From Heliocidaris erythrogramma (lineage: Eukaryota; Echinodermata; Echinoidea; Camarodonta; Echinometridae), in assembly GCA_025617745.1 (NCBI GenBank), contig CM046855.1, positions 41,177,663 to 41,241,662 of the forward strand: 64,000 nt of DNA. The letters are read 5' to 3'. The position numbers and the translations under genes were made by a program. The notes under the pieces are model-generated. The model saw nothing but the letters and a program-made list of their open reading frames with translations. It was not told where the DNA came from and searched no databases. This document shows positions 24,127-35,374 of this stretch, piece by piece; position 1 is the stretch's first letter, and every line of letters begins with the position of its first letter.

Positions 24127-24770
24127 GTATGAAGGTTTTTGAGCCGACAAATAAAATTGGTGTATCTCATCGTTTGGATGACAATGCATGGTTTGTGAAA
24201 AAATACTTGGATGACTATGCAATATTATACTTTTAATACATGGTTGGGAGTGCGTTGGTGCGATCTGGCAACACACAGGTTTTTATCGTGGTGTACTATA
24301 CGCACGAGGCGCAAGCCGAGTGTGTTTGAAACCACAATAAAAACCTGTGTGTTGCCAGATCGCTCTTAAAGCACAAACTCATAATCATGTATTAATAGTT
24401 TTATAAAACGAGTCGGCAATATGATTATGAAGTCTATAAAAATGGTTACGAACCCTATAGAAACGCCAAGAGTCGCAGTCATGGAGGCTGCCATTTGCTT
24501 TCCTGGATAACATCACAAAAGCGCAGCCAACAAAAGTCATGCGTGTTTCAGTGCGCGCATGTAATCCCTGCGCTAAAATGACAATTAAACTACACGATTT
24601 CCTTGCGTTTTAAGTTTGCACGCACCAGAGCTACGCGTACACGCAGCTCAGCTGTGCTTTATAGCCTTTTTGCCGTGCGTTATCACTTTTTTTGCACAGC
24701 CACGTGGTGTTATTTGACCAATCAGGATGGCTACATTCTTGAACCCATTTTATAATTATATAATATAATA
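24127..24770. repeat. Inverted-repeat complex with 33-bp palindrome arms
   Basis: Near-perfect arms at 24260-24292 and 24331-24363 (GCGATCTGGCAACACACAGG, then a TTTTTATCGTGGT-type end, inverted on the right) enclose a 38-bp loop. Weaker complementarity extends outward to TAATACATG on both sides. Sequence of the left flank (24160-24240) also matches 25090-25200 in inverse orientation, tying this to the palindrome downstream. Confidence 0.7.
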
Positions 24771-24772
24771 TT

Positions 24773-25505
24773 AAATGGCCTTGAGTGGGATACAAGTATA
24801 CATGTATATCTCACAAGCTATGAGCATATTTCACGAGTCGGCACGACAAGTGAAATATTTTCAAAGCGAGTGCGATGCACCCTTGTATCCCACAAAAGAA
24901 AAGCCATTCAATATTATTAGTATTAATTGTATGATACCTGGTTCCTCAATTTTCACCATTACATGTCCTTCCGTTTTTCTATTGACTTCAACATAAAACA
25001 CATTATTTTGTCCTTTAATACCCAAGCATCTTACAAGAGCTGCGCTCATACATCCATTGTCTCTTTTTTACGCGTCACGCGCACCCTAAACTATGAGATA
25101 TGGAAATATATTGCACAGTCATCGGGGTACTTTTAAACAAACGATGAGATATTGTTTTAAAGTTTCACAGTCATCCAGGTTCTTTTGCGGCAACCATGAG
25201 ATTTATAAGCCAATTTTTCTGGTTGCGTGAAAACGCTTCATACAGATAATAATTCTCCATAACCATAACTCATTACACGCGTATAAAGAGTAATGCAAAG
25301 GCTAAGACAATGGTTTTATGAGCGCAGTTTTTGTAAAATGTTTAGGTGAGAACAAAATTCATACAACTGATAGTAATAATACTGAATGGCTTTTCTTTCA
25401 CGGGACACAAGGGCAAAATGGACTCGCATTTGAAAATATTTCACTTGTCATGCCGAATCCTGCTTATCAGCTTGTATCCCACTCCAATCCATTCAATATG
25501 ATATA
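24773..25505. mobile_element. 0.73-kb imperfect palindrome
   Basis: The left arm 24773-25135 and the right arm about 25140-25505 are inverted copies along most of their length. Examples are GAGTGGGATACAAG against CTTGTATCCCACTC, GACAAGTGAAATATTTTCAAA against TTTGAAAATATTTCACTTGTC and AGCTGCGCTCAT against ATGAGCGCAGTTT. Arms differ by substitutions and small indels, so the duplication is not fresh. No coding content. Confidence 0.8.
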
Positions 25506-25620
25506 AATATTTCTTCCCACTTTTAAATATTGTTTTATTTAAAATAGACATAAAAATGACAGATCAGACATTCAAGTCTTAAAGGGTAACCCCACCTTTG
25601 TAATAAGTTGATTTGTGTTA

Positions 25621-26290
25621 AGGTGTACGATGAATGATTAACTTACGAATATCATTTCACTGCAATTTTCTTAATGCTTACGTACAGAATTGTTTAAAAA
25701 TATGAAATATCACTTTCATGGTAAACTGCGTCGTAACTATCTATGTGATATTTTGATAGTCCTATCCTATTTCATCTGGTATTCTGTGGCTTCCTTGCTT
25801 GTGTTAGCACATGCGCACTGTGGCTTGAATGTTTCCTTCGAGGTGTACGATAAAGTAAGAATTATTTTTAACTTTCGAATATCATTTCACTCCAATTTCA
25901 TTGACCCTTACAGAATTGTTTGAAAATAGAAAATACCATCACTTTACGGTAAACTTGTGTCGTAACTGTGTCTTATATTATTATATGATATTATTATTTA
26001 TTTTTTTTAGTTCTTGTGATCCTATTTTGTCTTTGTGGCTTTTTTTCCCTTGTGTTTGCGCATGCGTGTTGTTACGAGATTGTTTTGACGTTTGATATGA
26101 AATTAACCTTCAAATTAAATATCATTGTAATTTTTTTACTCCCCAAATTTATTTAAGGTACATCACCGTACGGTAATCATGTCTAGTAATTGTCTGTTTG
26201 ATATCTATTTCGTTTTTTTCATAATCATTTTGATCCCATTTCATCTTGCGTTTGGAAGTAACTTGACTAGAGTGAGCATTGCTGCCGTCA
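25621..26290 (+). repeat. Three-unit tandem repeat, 190-250 bp per unit
   Basis: Units start near 25621, 25841 and 26091. Each contains, in order, AATATCATTTCA or its variant, a CAGAATTGTTT or related patch, TTACGGTAAAC or CATGGTAAACTG, GTCGTAAC, GATCCTATTT and a CTTGTGTTTGCG-type end. Units 1 and 2 end in GC-rich GCACATGCGCA and TGCGCATGCG motifs. The third unit is the most diverged. Confidence 0.75.
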
Positions 26291-27000
26291 ACCGGAAGTT
26301 GAGTTCGACGTAATACTTTCCATTTCCCGACATTTCTTGGGCATTTTCCAGAGCTATGAAATTTCACTTTAGTGTCATTCTCAACAATTAAGAAGAAATC
26401 CACATTATATTTATTTGATTTCAAAATGTCTTAAGGTCTATAATTATCGTGACAAAAATCTGCAGCATCTAAATTCGAACGTGAGGTGGCATAATGATCG
26501 CAGGGGTACTACGCGTCGGCCACTGCGGATAGGTAACTGTCACGCTCACATACGATAGATTTTGAAACTAGGTATTCAAAATATTCGAATTATTCGAAAA
26601 CCTGTTTGCTCGAATATTCGAATAGTAAAAATGGTATTCGTCCCAGGCCTATTACCAATTCTGCCAATTTGAAATTCTCGTTTGTATTGTAACTGCAATT
26701 TTCAAAAATTCATAACTTTCTTATTGCTTGTCCGATTTTATTCAAATTGTCACCAATCTGCTTCTCTGGTTTTTCTGCTTTCTTTCAGAACAACTTGCAA
26801 TTAAAGTGTACCAATTACCAACAAATATTTTTTATCACAGTATATTTTTGGTTCTATGTTGCTACAGTATATATTCAAAATATGAGCTTCAAATGTTCAT
26901 TCTATTATACAAATGTTGATTGCTTTGAGGGGCACGGTTAAAACTATGGCCCGAGGTGAGCTACTATAGCACAGTTGCAAGATCACCGAGGGCCATGGTT
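26291..27000. other. Unannotated DNA with short palindromes
   Basis: A TATTCGAAT-type cluster of short palindromes lies at 26570-26640. An inverted pair GGTTAAAACTATGGCCC / GGGCCATGGTTTTAA lies at 26936-27004, directly abutting the TTAA element. No gene recognised. Confidence 0.5.
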
Positions 27001-27948
27001 TTAAAGATCACATTACAAGAAAATCACAAATATGGCAATTAATGTATCACTAGAAACTGGGAAGCTTACAGATGGCAATCGTATAAGTTTTATGTCAACT
27101 GCGTATCTGATGATTATAAAAACAACATAAATAAAAGCTCTTCTAAGCATCTGGAATATCCGAGGATTCGCCAGAAATATAGCGATGTTTTGATGTCGTC
27201 ACACTAGGGATCGATCCTGCTTAAGCAGACGACGTCCTATAATGAATGAACGTAATTGCAATGCAATTATTTATCAAATTATAAAGAGTTTGGTATATTT
27301 AACATGACCTTATTTCACACCATTCTAAAAAGGAAAGTGAAACTGATTCTGATAACTAAAACCGATTGATTGTAACAGGAGAAGGGTCAATGATCAATGA
27401 AATAAACCCCATTTTCAAATTGAAAAGCCCTCCGAATAATAGCATGGATGGTATTCGTTCCCTCTTGAAACGCCGAACATGCCCCGGTGCAAGCAGCTGA
27501 AAATACAATGACGTCTTATTTTATTTACAAGTGACTGATTCCTTTATTTTTTTTAACGCTGCATTTTTCATCAAAATAATACCATGCACGAAGTTAAGAG
27601 TGAGGCAACAGACTAACATTAAGACTGACGCTAGTCAAGTAAGAGAAATAAGTGAAGAGGAGATGACAAAACAGGCACTGAAAAATGTGTAAGATGTTAT
27701 GGGACATCGTCTGCTTTGACAGGACTGGCCCCTGGTGTGTCGTCACACATCTCAGCAGCGTTCGAGGAGCTCTTCAGCTGCTATATCGGGGGCTGTATTT
27801 TACCGTTTTATAATTGATAATAATCATTACTTCAAATGTTTCCAAGCGTTGAATTTGGATAACCTTGTTTAATTTATGCCATATATGCAATAAAAAGTAT
27901 TAAGCCAATATTTACTTTGATGGAATTTTCTTGGAATGTGATCTTTAA
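27001..27948. mobile_element. TTAA-flanked non-autonomous transposon, copy 1
   Basis: The body 27005-27944 (940 bp) starts AGATCACATTACAAGAAAAT and ends ATTTTCTTGGAATGTGATCT, inverted copies. Exact TTAA flanks both sides (27001-27004, 27945-27948). A second copy lies inverted at 50886-52189. No transposase. TTAA duplication suggests a piggyBac- or Kolobok-mobilised element. Confidence 0.9.
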
Positions 27949-28768
27949 CCGTGACGCAAAAAAGAAGCAGTCAACATTTGTTTTATATATCGCATCCTTC
28001 ATTAGCTCAGAAATTCATTTCAAAGACAGATGAAATATGGTACCATAACGTAATTCTCATCGATCGCTCTTTCAAAATTCTGTTCCGTTTACATGTATGG
28101 TGCCGGCCGCGCACCCGGGTATCTAAATTGCCATAGCTACGCGCGCGCATACAAAGACATAATTATGCATTGTATGCGCGAGCAGAACTATGCCCAGTCA
28201 ATATTTTTCACCATACCGCCCGGCAGTCCATAGTGAATTTCATGCCCAAAATTTGACCACTTAGAGGCCTAGAATCTAGACATGCGGTATATAAAAAGAG
28301 ATATATTGCAAGTTGAAATACACTCCCAATAAACAAAGCAGCGACTTTTGTTCATACTCCAGTTAACCCATTGTTAGAAGGCCAGGTAAAGTGCTTTGAG
28401 CTTGATTTGATACATTCTAGCTGTACTCAAATCACTTTTTAGGTAATTGGTACACTTTAAGGTTGGATTTCTAATTGAGAATCTCCAGAATATGATATAA
28501 ACTTGCATGTACTTTATACATAACAATAGGCTTACATATTATGTAATACATGTATGTTACATATATATACTTCATATAGACTCTTTCATTCAGGAAACCA
28601 TGAGAAAATCTGTGCTAATAAAGCTCTGTTCTTTTCACATCAACATGTAAATGTCAATGTCTTCTATTTTGCCTAATAACTCTAGGGCAAATAATCCAGA
28701 TAATCCGGCCGAGTGATTTGGACAGACTTCTAAGTCGGTACACAACCATTTGTAGAGATCACCAATTC
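27949..28768. other. Unannotated DNA
   Basis: A short CpG-rich stretch lies at 28095-28175 (GCCGGCCGCGCACCCGGG, GCGCGCGC). Nothing identifiable otherwise. Confidence 0.45.
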
Positions 28769-29172
28769 TTAAAGGGGGCCTATCACCGTAAAATATTTTG
28801 CTCTATCTGCTGAGGCTCCATAACCCAACATTGTATTCAGAAGGCTGGTCTTATAACATTATAACATTACAGAACTATAAAGAGTTATTACAAGTTTTAA
28901 TACATTTTCAATGAAAGTAAAAGCAACTTGTATTGTAGAAGTATCCTACATTTACGCACTTGTATGCACACTCGCATAGAAAAAGGGTCTGCGCACAAAA
29001 CCCAAGTCTGACTTGGGTTATATGTGCAGGGTTTTACTTGTATGTTCTTATTTATTTTCTTGTTAGTACCATTAACCCAAAGAATGCCAAGTCAAGTTTT
29101 ATGTTTGTTTATTTTTACACATATATCACACCGTAGCTGTATGTAATTTTTTAGGTGATTGGTTCCCTTTAA
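28769..29172. mobile_element. TTAA-flanked MITE, 396 bp
   Basis: The body 28773-29168 starts AGGGGGCCTATCACC and ends GGTGATTGGTTCCCT, imperfect inverted copies, with TTAA exactly on each side. No coding content. Confidence 0.8.
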
Positions 29173-29241
29173 ATAGAAGATCAAAGCTGCATAAAGGAAT
29201 AGACTTTCTTCCCTGAAACATTTCATTTTCCCAGAAAAGTA

Positions 29242-29407
29242 TTCATTTACAGTGGCGCAAATCCATTTGTGAAATTCGGGGGGGGCACCACATGATTTAA
29301 CTGCCCGAAATAACCACAAAAAAAAAAGGTTCTTCACAAAGGTGGGGGGAGACATGTCCCCCTGTCCCCCTGTCCCCCCCCCCTGGATTTGCGCCCATGT
29401 TCATATA
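29242..29407. mobile_element. hAT-type MITE, 150 bp
   Basis: The body 29250-29399 starts CAGTGGCGCAAATCCA and ends TGGATTTGCGCCCATG. Flanks TTCATTTA and TTCATATA match at 7 of 8 positions, consistent with an 8-bp hAT duplication. It is rich in G and C runs internally, like the hAT MITE at 9746. Confidence 0.8.
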
Positions 29408-29546
29408 TGAAACTATGAATAAAAGTATGTACACAAAAAATGGCTAATCCTATGCAAAATGCATTTGCTTAATCCCGTCTCTGGCTAGGGAGATAGAACA
29501 GGACTAAAATTGCAAATTAGACCAGCAAAAAAGTATATATATATTC

Positions 29547-30511
29547 TGGGGTTATAGGATAGTCCGGAGTTAAGGATAGTACGGGGTTAAGGATAGTACG
29601 GGGTTAAGGATAGTACGGGGTTAAGGATAGTACGGGGTTAAGGATAGTACGGGGTTAAGGATAGTACGGGATTAAGGATAGTATGGGGTTAAGGATAGTA
29701 TACGGGGTTAGGGATAGTACGGGGTTAGGGATAGTACGGGGTTAAGGATAGTACGGGGTTAAGGATAGTACGGGGTTAGGGATAGTACGGGGTTAGGATA
29801 GTACGGGGTTAAGGATAGTACGGGGTTAAGGATAGTACGGGGTTAAGGATAGTACGGGGTTAGGGATAGTACGGGGTTAGGGATAGTACGGGGTTAGGGA
29901 TAGTACGGGGTTAGGGATAGTACGGGGTTAGGGATAGTACGGGGTTAGGGATAGTACGGGGTTAGGGATAGTACGGGGTTAGGGATAGTACGGGGTTAGG
30001 GATAGTACGGGGTTAGGGATAGTACGGGGTTAGGGATAGTACGGGGTTAGGGATAGTACGGGGTTAGGGATAGTACGGGGTTAGGGATAGTACGGGGTTA
30101 GGGATAGTACGGGGTAAGGGATAGTACGGGGTAAGGGATAGTACGGGGTAAGGGATAGTACGGGGTAAGGGATAGTACGGGGTTAGGGATAGTACGGGGT
30201 TAGGGATAGTACGGGGTTAGGGATAGTACGGGGTTAGGGATAGTACGGGGTTAGGGATAGTACGGGGTTAGGGATAGTACGGGGTTAGGGATAGTACGGG
30301 GTTAGGGATAGTACGGGGTTAGGGATAGTACGGGGTTAAGGATAGTACGGGGTTAAGGATAGTACGGGGTTAAGGATAGTACGGGGTTAGGGATAGTACG
30401 GGGTTAGGGATAGTACGGGGTTAAGGATAGTACGAGGTTAAGGATAGTCCGGGGTTAAGGATAGTCCAGGGTTAAGGATAGTCTGGAGTTATAGGATAGT
30501 ACGGGGTAAGG
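29547..30511 (+). repeat. 17-bp G-rich minisatellite, about 56 units
   Basis: The unit is GGGATAGTACGGGGTTA. GGTTAAGG-type units dominate the left part (with a few GGTTAGGG units mixed in) and the right edge, GGTTAGGG units fill the centre, and four GGTAAGGG units cluster at 30113-30180. Both outermost edges carry TATAGGATAGT and TCCGG/TCTGG variants. Most central units contain the telomere word TTAGGG. The G runs could form quadruplexes. Confidence 0.97.
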
Positions 30512-30810
30512 CTGAGTCATATCGGTTTGTAAACCGGTCCTCGATCAAGGCTATCAATCCCCGGTGCTGTTTTGGCAAAACCAGTGCATCAATGAAATTT
30601 ATTTATGATATAATAAAGAAAAGAAGTAGCGAGCGTGAATTTCGCAAGTTGATGTTGGGACACAAATTTAACAGCTAGCGCAAATATTGCCACTTGATTC
30701 TAATTTGCCCCATGAAAAAGTGAAGCTTCAGTAAACAGGATCTCAGATTGCAATAATCACCTTTAAATTTCATTCATCATAGCTGCACTTAGCATGTACA
30801 TAAATTCTAC

Positions 30811-31264
30811 TACATAAAAGTTGGTTAGACATTTCCAAACTTGAATTTCACTTTTATTCTAGCTCACTTCTAAAATCTCATGCCTCAATTCATTCTCCAC
30901 TAAAAGATATTTCTATTCTTTCATTTAATATGATTCTTTATTGGATTTCTGTTGCAATTTCAGTTTTAGTGCCAAATTATTGAATTTCTCTGATTATTCT
31001 TCCTTCTCAAACATGTATAGTCACATGACTCATGGTTGCAATCACAATAGTAAAATCTGCTATCGCGATGGCGAGTCAAGTGAGAAGGAAGGATATTGGG
31101 AGAAATTCAATATTTTGACACCAAAACCAACTTTTTTAAACAGGAATCCAAATAAAATCAAATAAAATAAAAGAATACAAATGTCTTTTACTGGAGATTG
31201 AATTGTGGCATGAGTTTTCAGCTTTGAGCTACAATTAAAGTGTTATCTAACCAACTTTTACATG
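30811..31264. mobile_element. Putative MITE with AAAAGTTGGTTAGA ends
   Basis: The left end has ACATAAAAGTTGGTTAGA (from 30812); the right end has TCTAACCAACTTTTACAT (to 31264). The 450-bp interior is AT-rich without coding features. The target duplication is not clear. Confidence 0.6.
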
Positions 31265-31717
31265 GACAAGTTTATGTTCAAATTAAATGCAAGACTTTGT
31301 TACTAAAGTACCACAATTAAAAATAGCAAATCAAATGGAGGTGCTAAACCTTATATGTACATATGTAAATTATTATTGGTCCATCAATTTATCGGTGTAC
31401 CAGTGTTCGACTGGAGCAAAGCCGTCGATGACTCATGCCTAGTACTGGGTTAAAAAAAATCAAGTGTAAAAAGCCTACGGCATACATGTATACATGTCTT
31501 CTTATTTAGTTCAGGTTTTAGACTCTCCCTTCCCCCCCCCCCCCTCTCTCTCTATCTCTTTAAAATCATGGTCCTAAGACCTAACATAATGATTTTAAGT
31601 AGCTGTCTTACTGATAATACATTTAACTCTCATTTTACCTCTAAATACTATTGACATCATAAAGTATGTTCTGCCAGTATGTCACTTTATAGAGGATTAA
31701 AGGGGCAATTCAAAAAG
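31265..31717. other. Unannotated DNA with poly-C/(CT)n
   Basis: A poly-C and (CT)n tract is at 31532-31560. No gene recognised. Confidence 0.45.
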
Positions 31718-31949
31718 GGTTACCTCGCTAGTCATAAGGACCACTTATTCATAAGGACCAATATCCATAACGCATGACTAAATGAATAGCCGTTTTGTAT
31801 GAATAGCGGTCCTTTTAAATAGCGAGCAAACGATAGACAAATTACCTCGCTATTCATAAGGGGGCTCCATTCGTAAGGACCACTATTAATAACTATTCAT
31901 AACGCGTGTTAAATGAATAGCAGTTTTCTATGAATAGCGAGCGGACCCC
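31718..31949 (+). mobile_element. Self-complementary TTCATAAGGACC element, copy 1
   Basis: It starts GGGTTACCTCGCTA and ends CGAGCGGACCCC. The interior is packed with TTCATAAGGACC and its complement-like GAATAGCGGTCC, giving many alternative hairpins, plus two ATAACGCGT/ATAACGC centres. A second copy in inverse orientation at 47437-47673 has the same order of modules, so it is a discrete element. Confidence 0.85.
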
Positions 31950-32540
31950 ATTCAAAATAGGGAAAAGATCATTCATATTTGAAAATCTGTTATTTCATTT
32001 ATAAATCCTCCAATCTCAAAAGTTAGCCTATTATCTATCAAAATGTGGACTTGACAAAGAAAGTATTTTTTAAATTATGAATAGCAATTGTAGTAAATTA
32101 AATAATATTATGGCACTCTAAATAATCCTTTCCACTTTATATCAGTGGTGTGTAAGACATGTCATCATGTCTCTCTCAAATATTATCAAGTTACCAAATG
32201 GCTACATCTACATTGGATATTACATATGTAAACGAACAATCAATTATTATCCATGGCAATGACCTTGAAACTGACTGGTCATCCATCAATTTGCAGCAAT
32301 AAATAACTGATTTTTTTTTTAACCGAATCACTTAAAAACATTCCTTCAATTCATTATTCCCTTTAAGACTGTGAACAGTTGTAATGTTGGATATTTACTA
32401 ACCACATGTGACAATGACCTTGAAATTGATAACTCATCACACTAACACAAAATCAAGACAAAAGCAATCTTATGATTCCTTGTTTACTGAATGTCAATTG
32501 CTGTCATGGTGAATTATTATGGGAGCATTGTGGTAATGTA
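31950..32540. other. Unannotated AT-rich DNA
   Basis: No gene or repeat recognised. Confidence 0.4.
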
Positions 32541-32735
32541 ATTCATTCACATGACTCTTAATCAAAAGCTTGAGGTTTTCAATCCCTGCCCAGTGAATGT
32601 CCTTAGGCAAGTTATTTTATCCAAAGTTGTCTATCTCCACTCAGGTGTTAAATGGGCACCTGACAGAATTCATTCCTTGTAATATACTGCACCCTTTGGA
32701 AGCATGTTGGGATGATATAAAAAAAGATGGGTTAC
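32541..32735 (+). mobile_element. Diverged SINE fragment
   Basis: A degraded B box (GAGGTTTTCAATCCC near 32571) is followed by GTCCTTAGGCAAGTTATTTT, a CACTCAGGTGTTAAATGGGCACC block and a GGAATTCATTCCTTG-like part, matching the SINE body at 1157. The tail is cut by the TTAA element at 32740. Confidence 0.65.
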
Positions 32736-33232
32736 TTAAAGACCTCAGCCTGACCCAAAACAACCATATATTGACGTAAAGCTTAGTAAACAAAGAATAT
32801 AATTACCCTGGGTATTCATAAATTTTTGTCTCCGTTTATCCATAAAAAATAAAAAAGATAATTTTTTTTGGTCCGCCCCCTCCCTATGGCGTAACAAAAA
32901 AGATAATTTTTTTTGGTCCGCCCCCTCCCTATGGCGTAACAACAGAGGAAACTTCAGGGGGTCGCTAGACGTGTGACGACATGTCATGTATACAGCTCCG
33001 AGTGCGTCTACACGATAGTCGTCATCAAATTTTCACCCCCCGCAAAGTAGCGTTCCTCAGAGACGGGGCCCTCGTCAGAAAAACCACCGGGGCTCAACAT
33101 TCGGGACGCTGTTACTCATTCCACAGGAAACGGAATCTCATGAAGTTGGTTTCAATTTGTTCAGAAAATATATAGCTCCCCGTGGATGAATAAAGGGTGT
33201 ATTTCAAAATTCGGTCAGGCTGAGGTCTTTAA
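32736..33232. mobile_element. TTAA-flanked MITE, 489 bp
   Basis: The body 32740-33228 starts AGACCTCAGCCTGACC and ends GGTCAGGCTGAGGTCT, a perfect 16-bp inverted repeat, with TTAA at 32736-32739 and 33229-33232. Inside, a 45-bp block containing GGTCCGCCCCCTCCCTATGG is duplicated in tandem (about 32850-32940). It inserted into the tail of the SINE at 32541. Confidence 0.9.
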
Positions 33233-33578
33233 AAGGTTTCTGATTGGTCAGATTCACTCTTTTTGCCATTGCATAATTCTTTATATGGCCACGACTGTGG
33301 TATACAACAATTTTTGCACGCTTATTTGTGTACAAAATCCCATACAGGCAAAGCCTTTGTTACAGCTGCACACAAGCAAATTATATCACCGCGCATTTAT
33401 TGCGCATTATTTTGGACTGGCTGTGTGACATCACAATGAATTTATGAACTTGCACTTTATGAGTTGTGATGGAGATTGCAATGTAAATAGTGTGGTGAGC
33501 TCCCACAAGTAGTTTCCCCATCTTATATAACACATAGTACATGCTCATTGTCGTCAAATATACCGTAAAATGTGCATT

Positions 33579-33668
33579 CATAGATCTAGAATTTCTCTCG
33601 TGCATTATATCTCACCTCGGCCTACGGCCTCGGTGACATATAATGCACATTTCAGAAATTCTAAATCA
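33579..33668. repeat. Palindrome with CTCGGCCTACGGCCTCGG centre
   Basis: GATCTAGAATTTCT, GTGCATTATAT and CACCTCGG on the left are matched by CCTCGGTGA, ATATAATGCAC and AGAAATTCTAAATC on the right. This looks like a hairpin MITE or a snap-back element. Confidence 0.75.
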
Positions 33669-33689
33669 GTATGGATGCACATATTATGA

Positions 33690-33762
33690 GTATACATGTA
33701 TTCAACTCCAGAGCATGCACTATACAGTATAGTGCATGCTCTGGAGTTGAATACATGTATAC
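33690..33762. repeat. Perfect 36-bp-arm palindrome with one-base spacer
   Basis: The arms 33690-33725 and 33727-33762 are exact inverse complements separated by one A; each contains GTATACATGTATTCAACTCC and GAGCATGCACTATAC. Seven further outer base pairs form with a one-base offset. It lies 20 bp from another palindrome. It has no coding meaning. Confidence 0.95.
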
Positions 33763-33854
33763 CATAATACCAAACACGAGAAGAAAATAGTTGAAATATT
33801 TTCATTTATTAACATTTCTAGTGGGAAAATAAGTGAATTTTCACAAATTTTGAT

Positions 33855-33990
33855 ATTCCATGACATTCCATGACTTTCCATGACTTTTCAATGAAAAAAA
33901 CAAATCTTCCATGACTTTCAAGGCCTGAAACACAAAAAAGTAAAATTCCATGACTTTCCAGGTTTTCCATGAACCGTACGAACCCCGTTT
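33855..33990 (+). repeat. CCATGACTTTCCATGACTTT tandem-like repeat
   Basis: Several copies of TTCCATGACTTTC-type units run to TTTTCCATGAACCGTACGAA. I recognise this as a common dispersed motif of animal DNA transposon ends, but the family is uncertain. It directly abuts the element at 33995. Confidence 0.6.
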
Positions 33991-33994
33991 AATA

Positions 33995-34868
33995 CAGTGC
34001 GTCCCAGAAAAAACGAAACCGAGATTTATTGATGTTTAATCATATCTTAGCCACAATTATGATTAATAAATGACACATATTTGTAAAGTTTGGATCCTCT
34101 TCTTTCATTTGATGCCACTCAAATGATACATACTTCACGCATGAGTGAATAAAGACAATATGAAGCAGGGCTACCAAAAAGTCGTTTGGCCAACGATATA
34201 TGAATTTCAAAGAGATAATCATATTTCTAGAAAGATCATTTTCTGCCCTTTCATATGACACCTCAATCAGGGAAAAATGAGCCAGGGGCGACAAAGCTCT
34301 GTTGGTGTAAAGTGATGCTTGCACACTTCCATGATTTATTAAACAAATCCGTTTGCACTGGCTGCCTGTCCTAGCAATAAACAAAAGACTTCGTGCATGG
34401 CTGATTGTCAACAAAATGGAGTGGTGAGTACAAAATGATAAAAACTGATTGATAGCGAGGTACGTTTTCATTATTAAACCGACTCGACCATACAGTAAAC
34501 AACAGAGCAACAAGTATTTCTGGTAACAGAATGGAGACGATCTGGAAATGCAAGCATCACTTTACACCAACAGAGCCTTGTCATCCCTGGTGCACTTTTC
34601 CCGATTGAGGTGTCATATGAAAGGGCAGAAAATGAACTTTCTAGAAATGTTATTATATTTTTGAAATTCAGATATCGTTGGCCAAACGTCTTTTTGGTAG
34701 CCCTGCTTCATATTGTCTTTATTCACTCATGCGTGAAGTATGTATCATATGAGTGGCATCAAATGAGAGAAGAGGATCCAAGCTTTACAAATATGTGTCA
34801 TTTATTAATAATAATTGTGTTTAAGATATGATTAAACATCAATAAATCTTTTTTTCTGGGACACACTG
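33995..34868. mobile_element. Foldback TIR element with roughly 310-bp arms
   Basis: The ends CAGTGCGTCCCAGAAAAAAC and CTGGGACACACTG are inverted. Complementarity continues inward for roughly 310 bp on each side, to the CTCTGTTGGTGTAAAGTGAT / ATCACTTTACACCAACAGAG pair. The intervening 220 bp is unrelated. A TA precedes the left end (33993) and TTA follows the right, so a Tc1/mariner-type TA target is plausible but not exact. The frames inside are products of the arms, not genes. Confidence 0.85.
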
Positions 34869-35341
34869 TTATACAGTATAACATGGATGGATTATTTATC
34901 ATAATCCATCCATGTTAATGCCATTTCTACACATTTCACAAAGATTCTCACTTCTGAACAATTCCCTTTAAATGCATCATCATCTATTGCTATAACGAAT
35001 AATTTGCCACAGTAAATGTTGACATTGACTGGTCATCCACAAGCTATTATGCTTGATACTGCAATTACGATCATTTCAGCATCCTTCAGGCTTTCATAAA
35101 ATTCATCCCTTGTGAAGAAAATGTTTTAATGGGTGATTAAAGAAAATCAACAATGGCATTAACCTTGAAATGGAATCAATACACCATTAATGTTTATACT
35201 TGGTGAAATCTAAACTTTTTCTGATGGCATGAAGATACTCTTGAAAGTACTAGCCTGAAAAATATAATTATTTCTCAATCGAAAATTACCTCTGTCTCCC
35301 TCCTGACCATCCCCACCCCCCCCCTCTCTTTCTCTTCCCAA

Positions 35342-35374
<33 letters not shown>

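Noticed and set aside
29547..30511. CRISPR-like regular array
   Set aside because: Units are contiguous with no unique spacers and the context is eukaryotic; it is a minisatellite.
34040..34831. 157- and 73-codon frames encoding nearly the same peptide on opposite strands
   Set aside because: Both lie in the inverted arms of the 33995-34868 foldback; the shared peptide is a by-product of arm symmetry.
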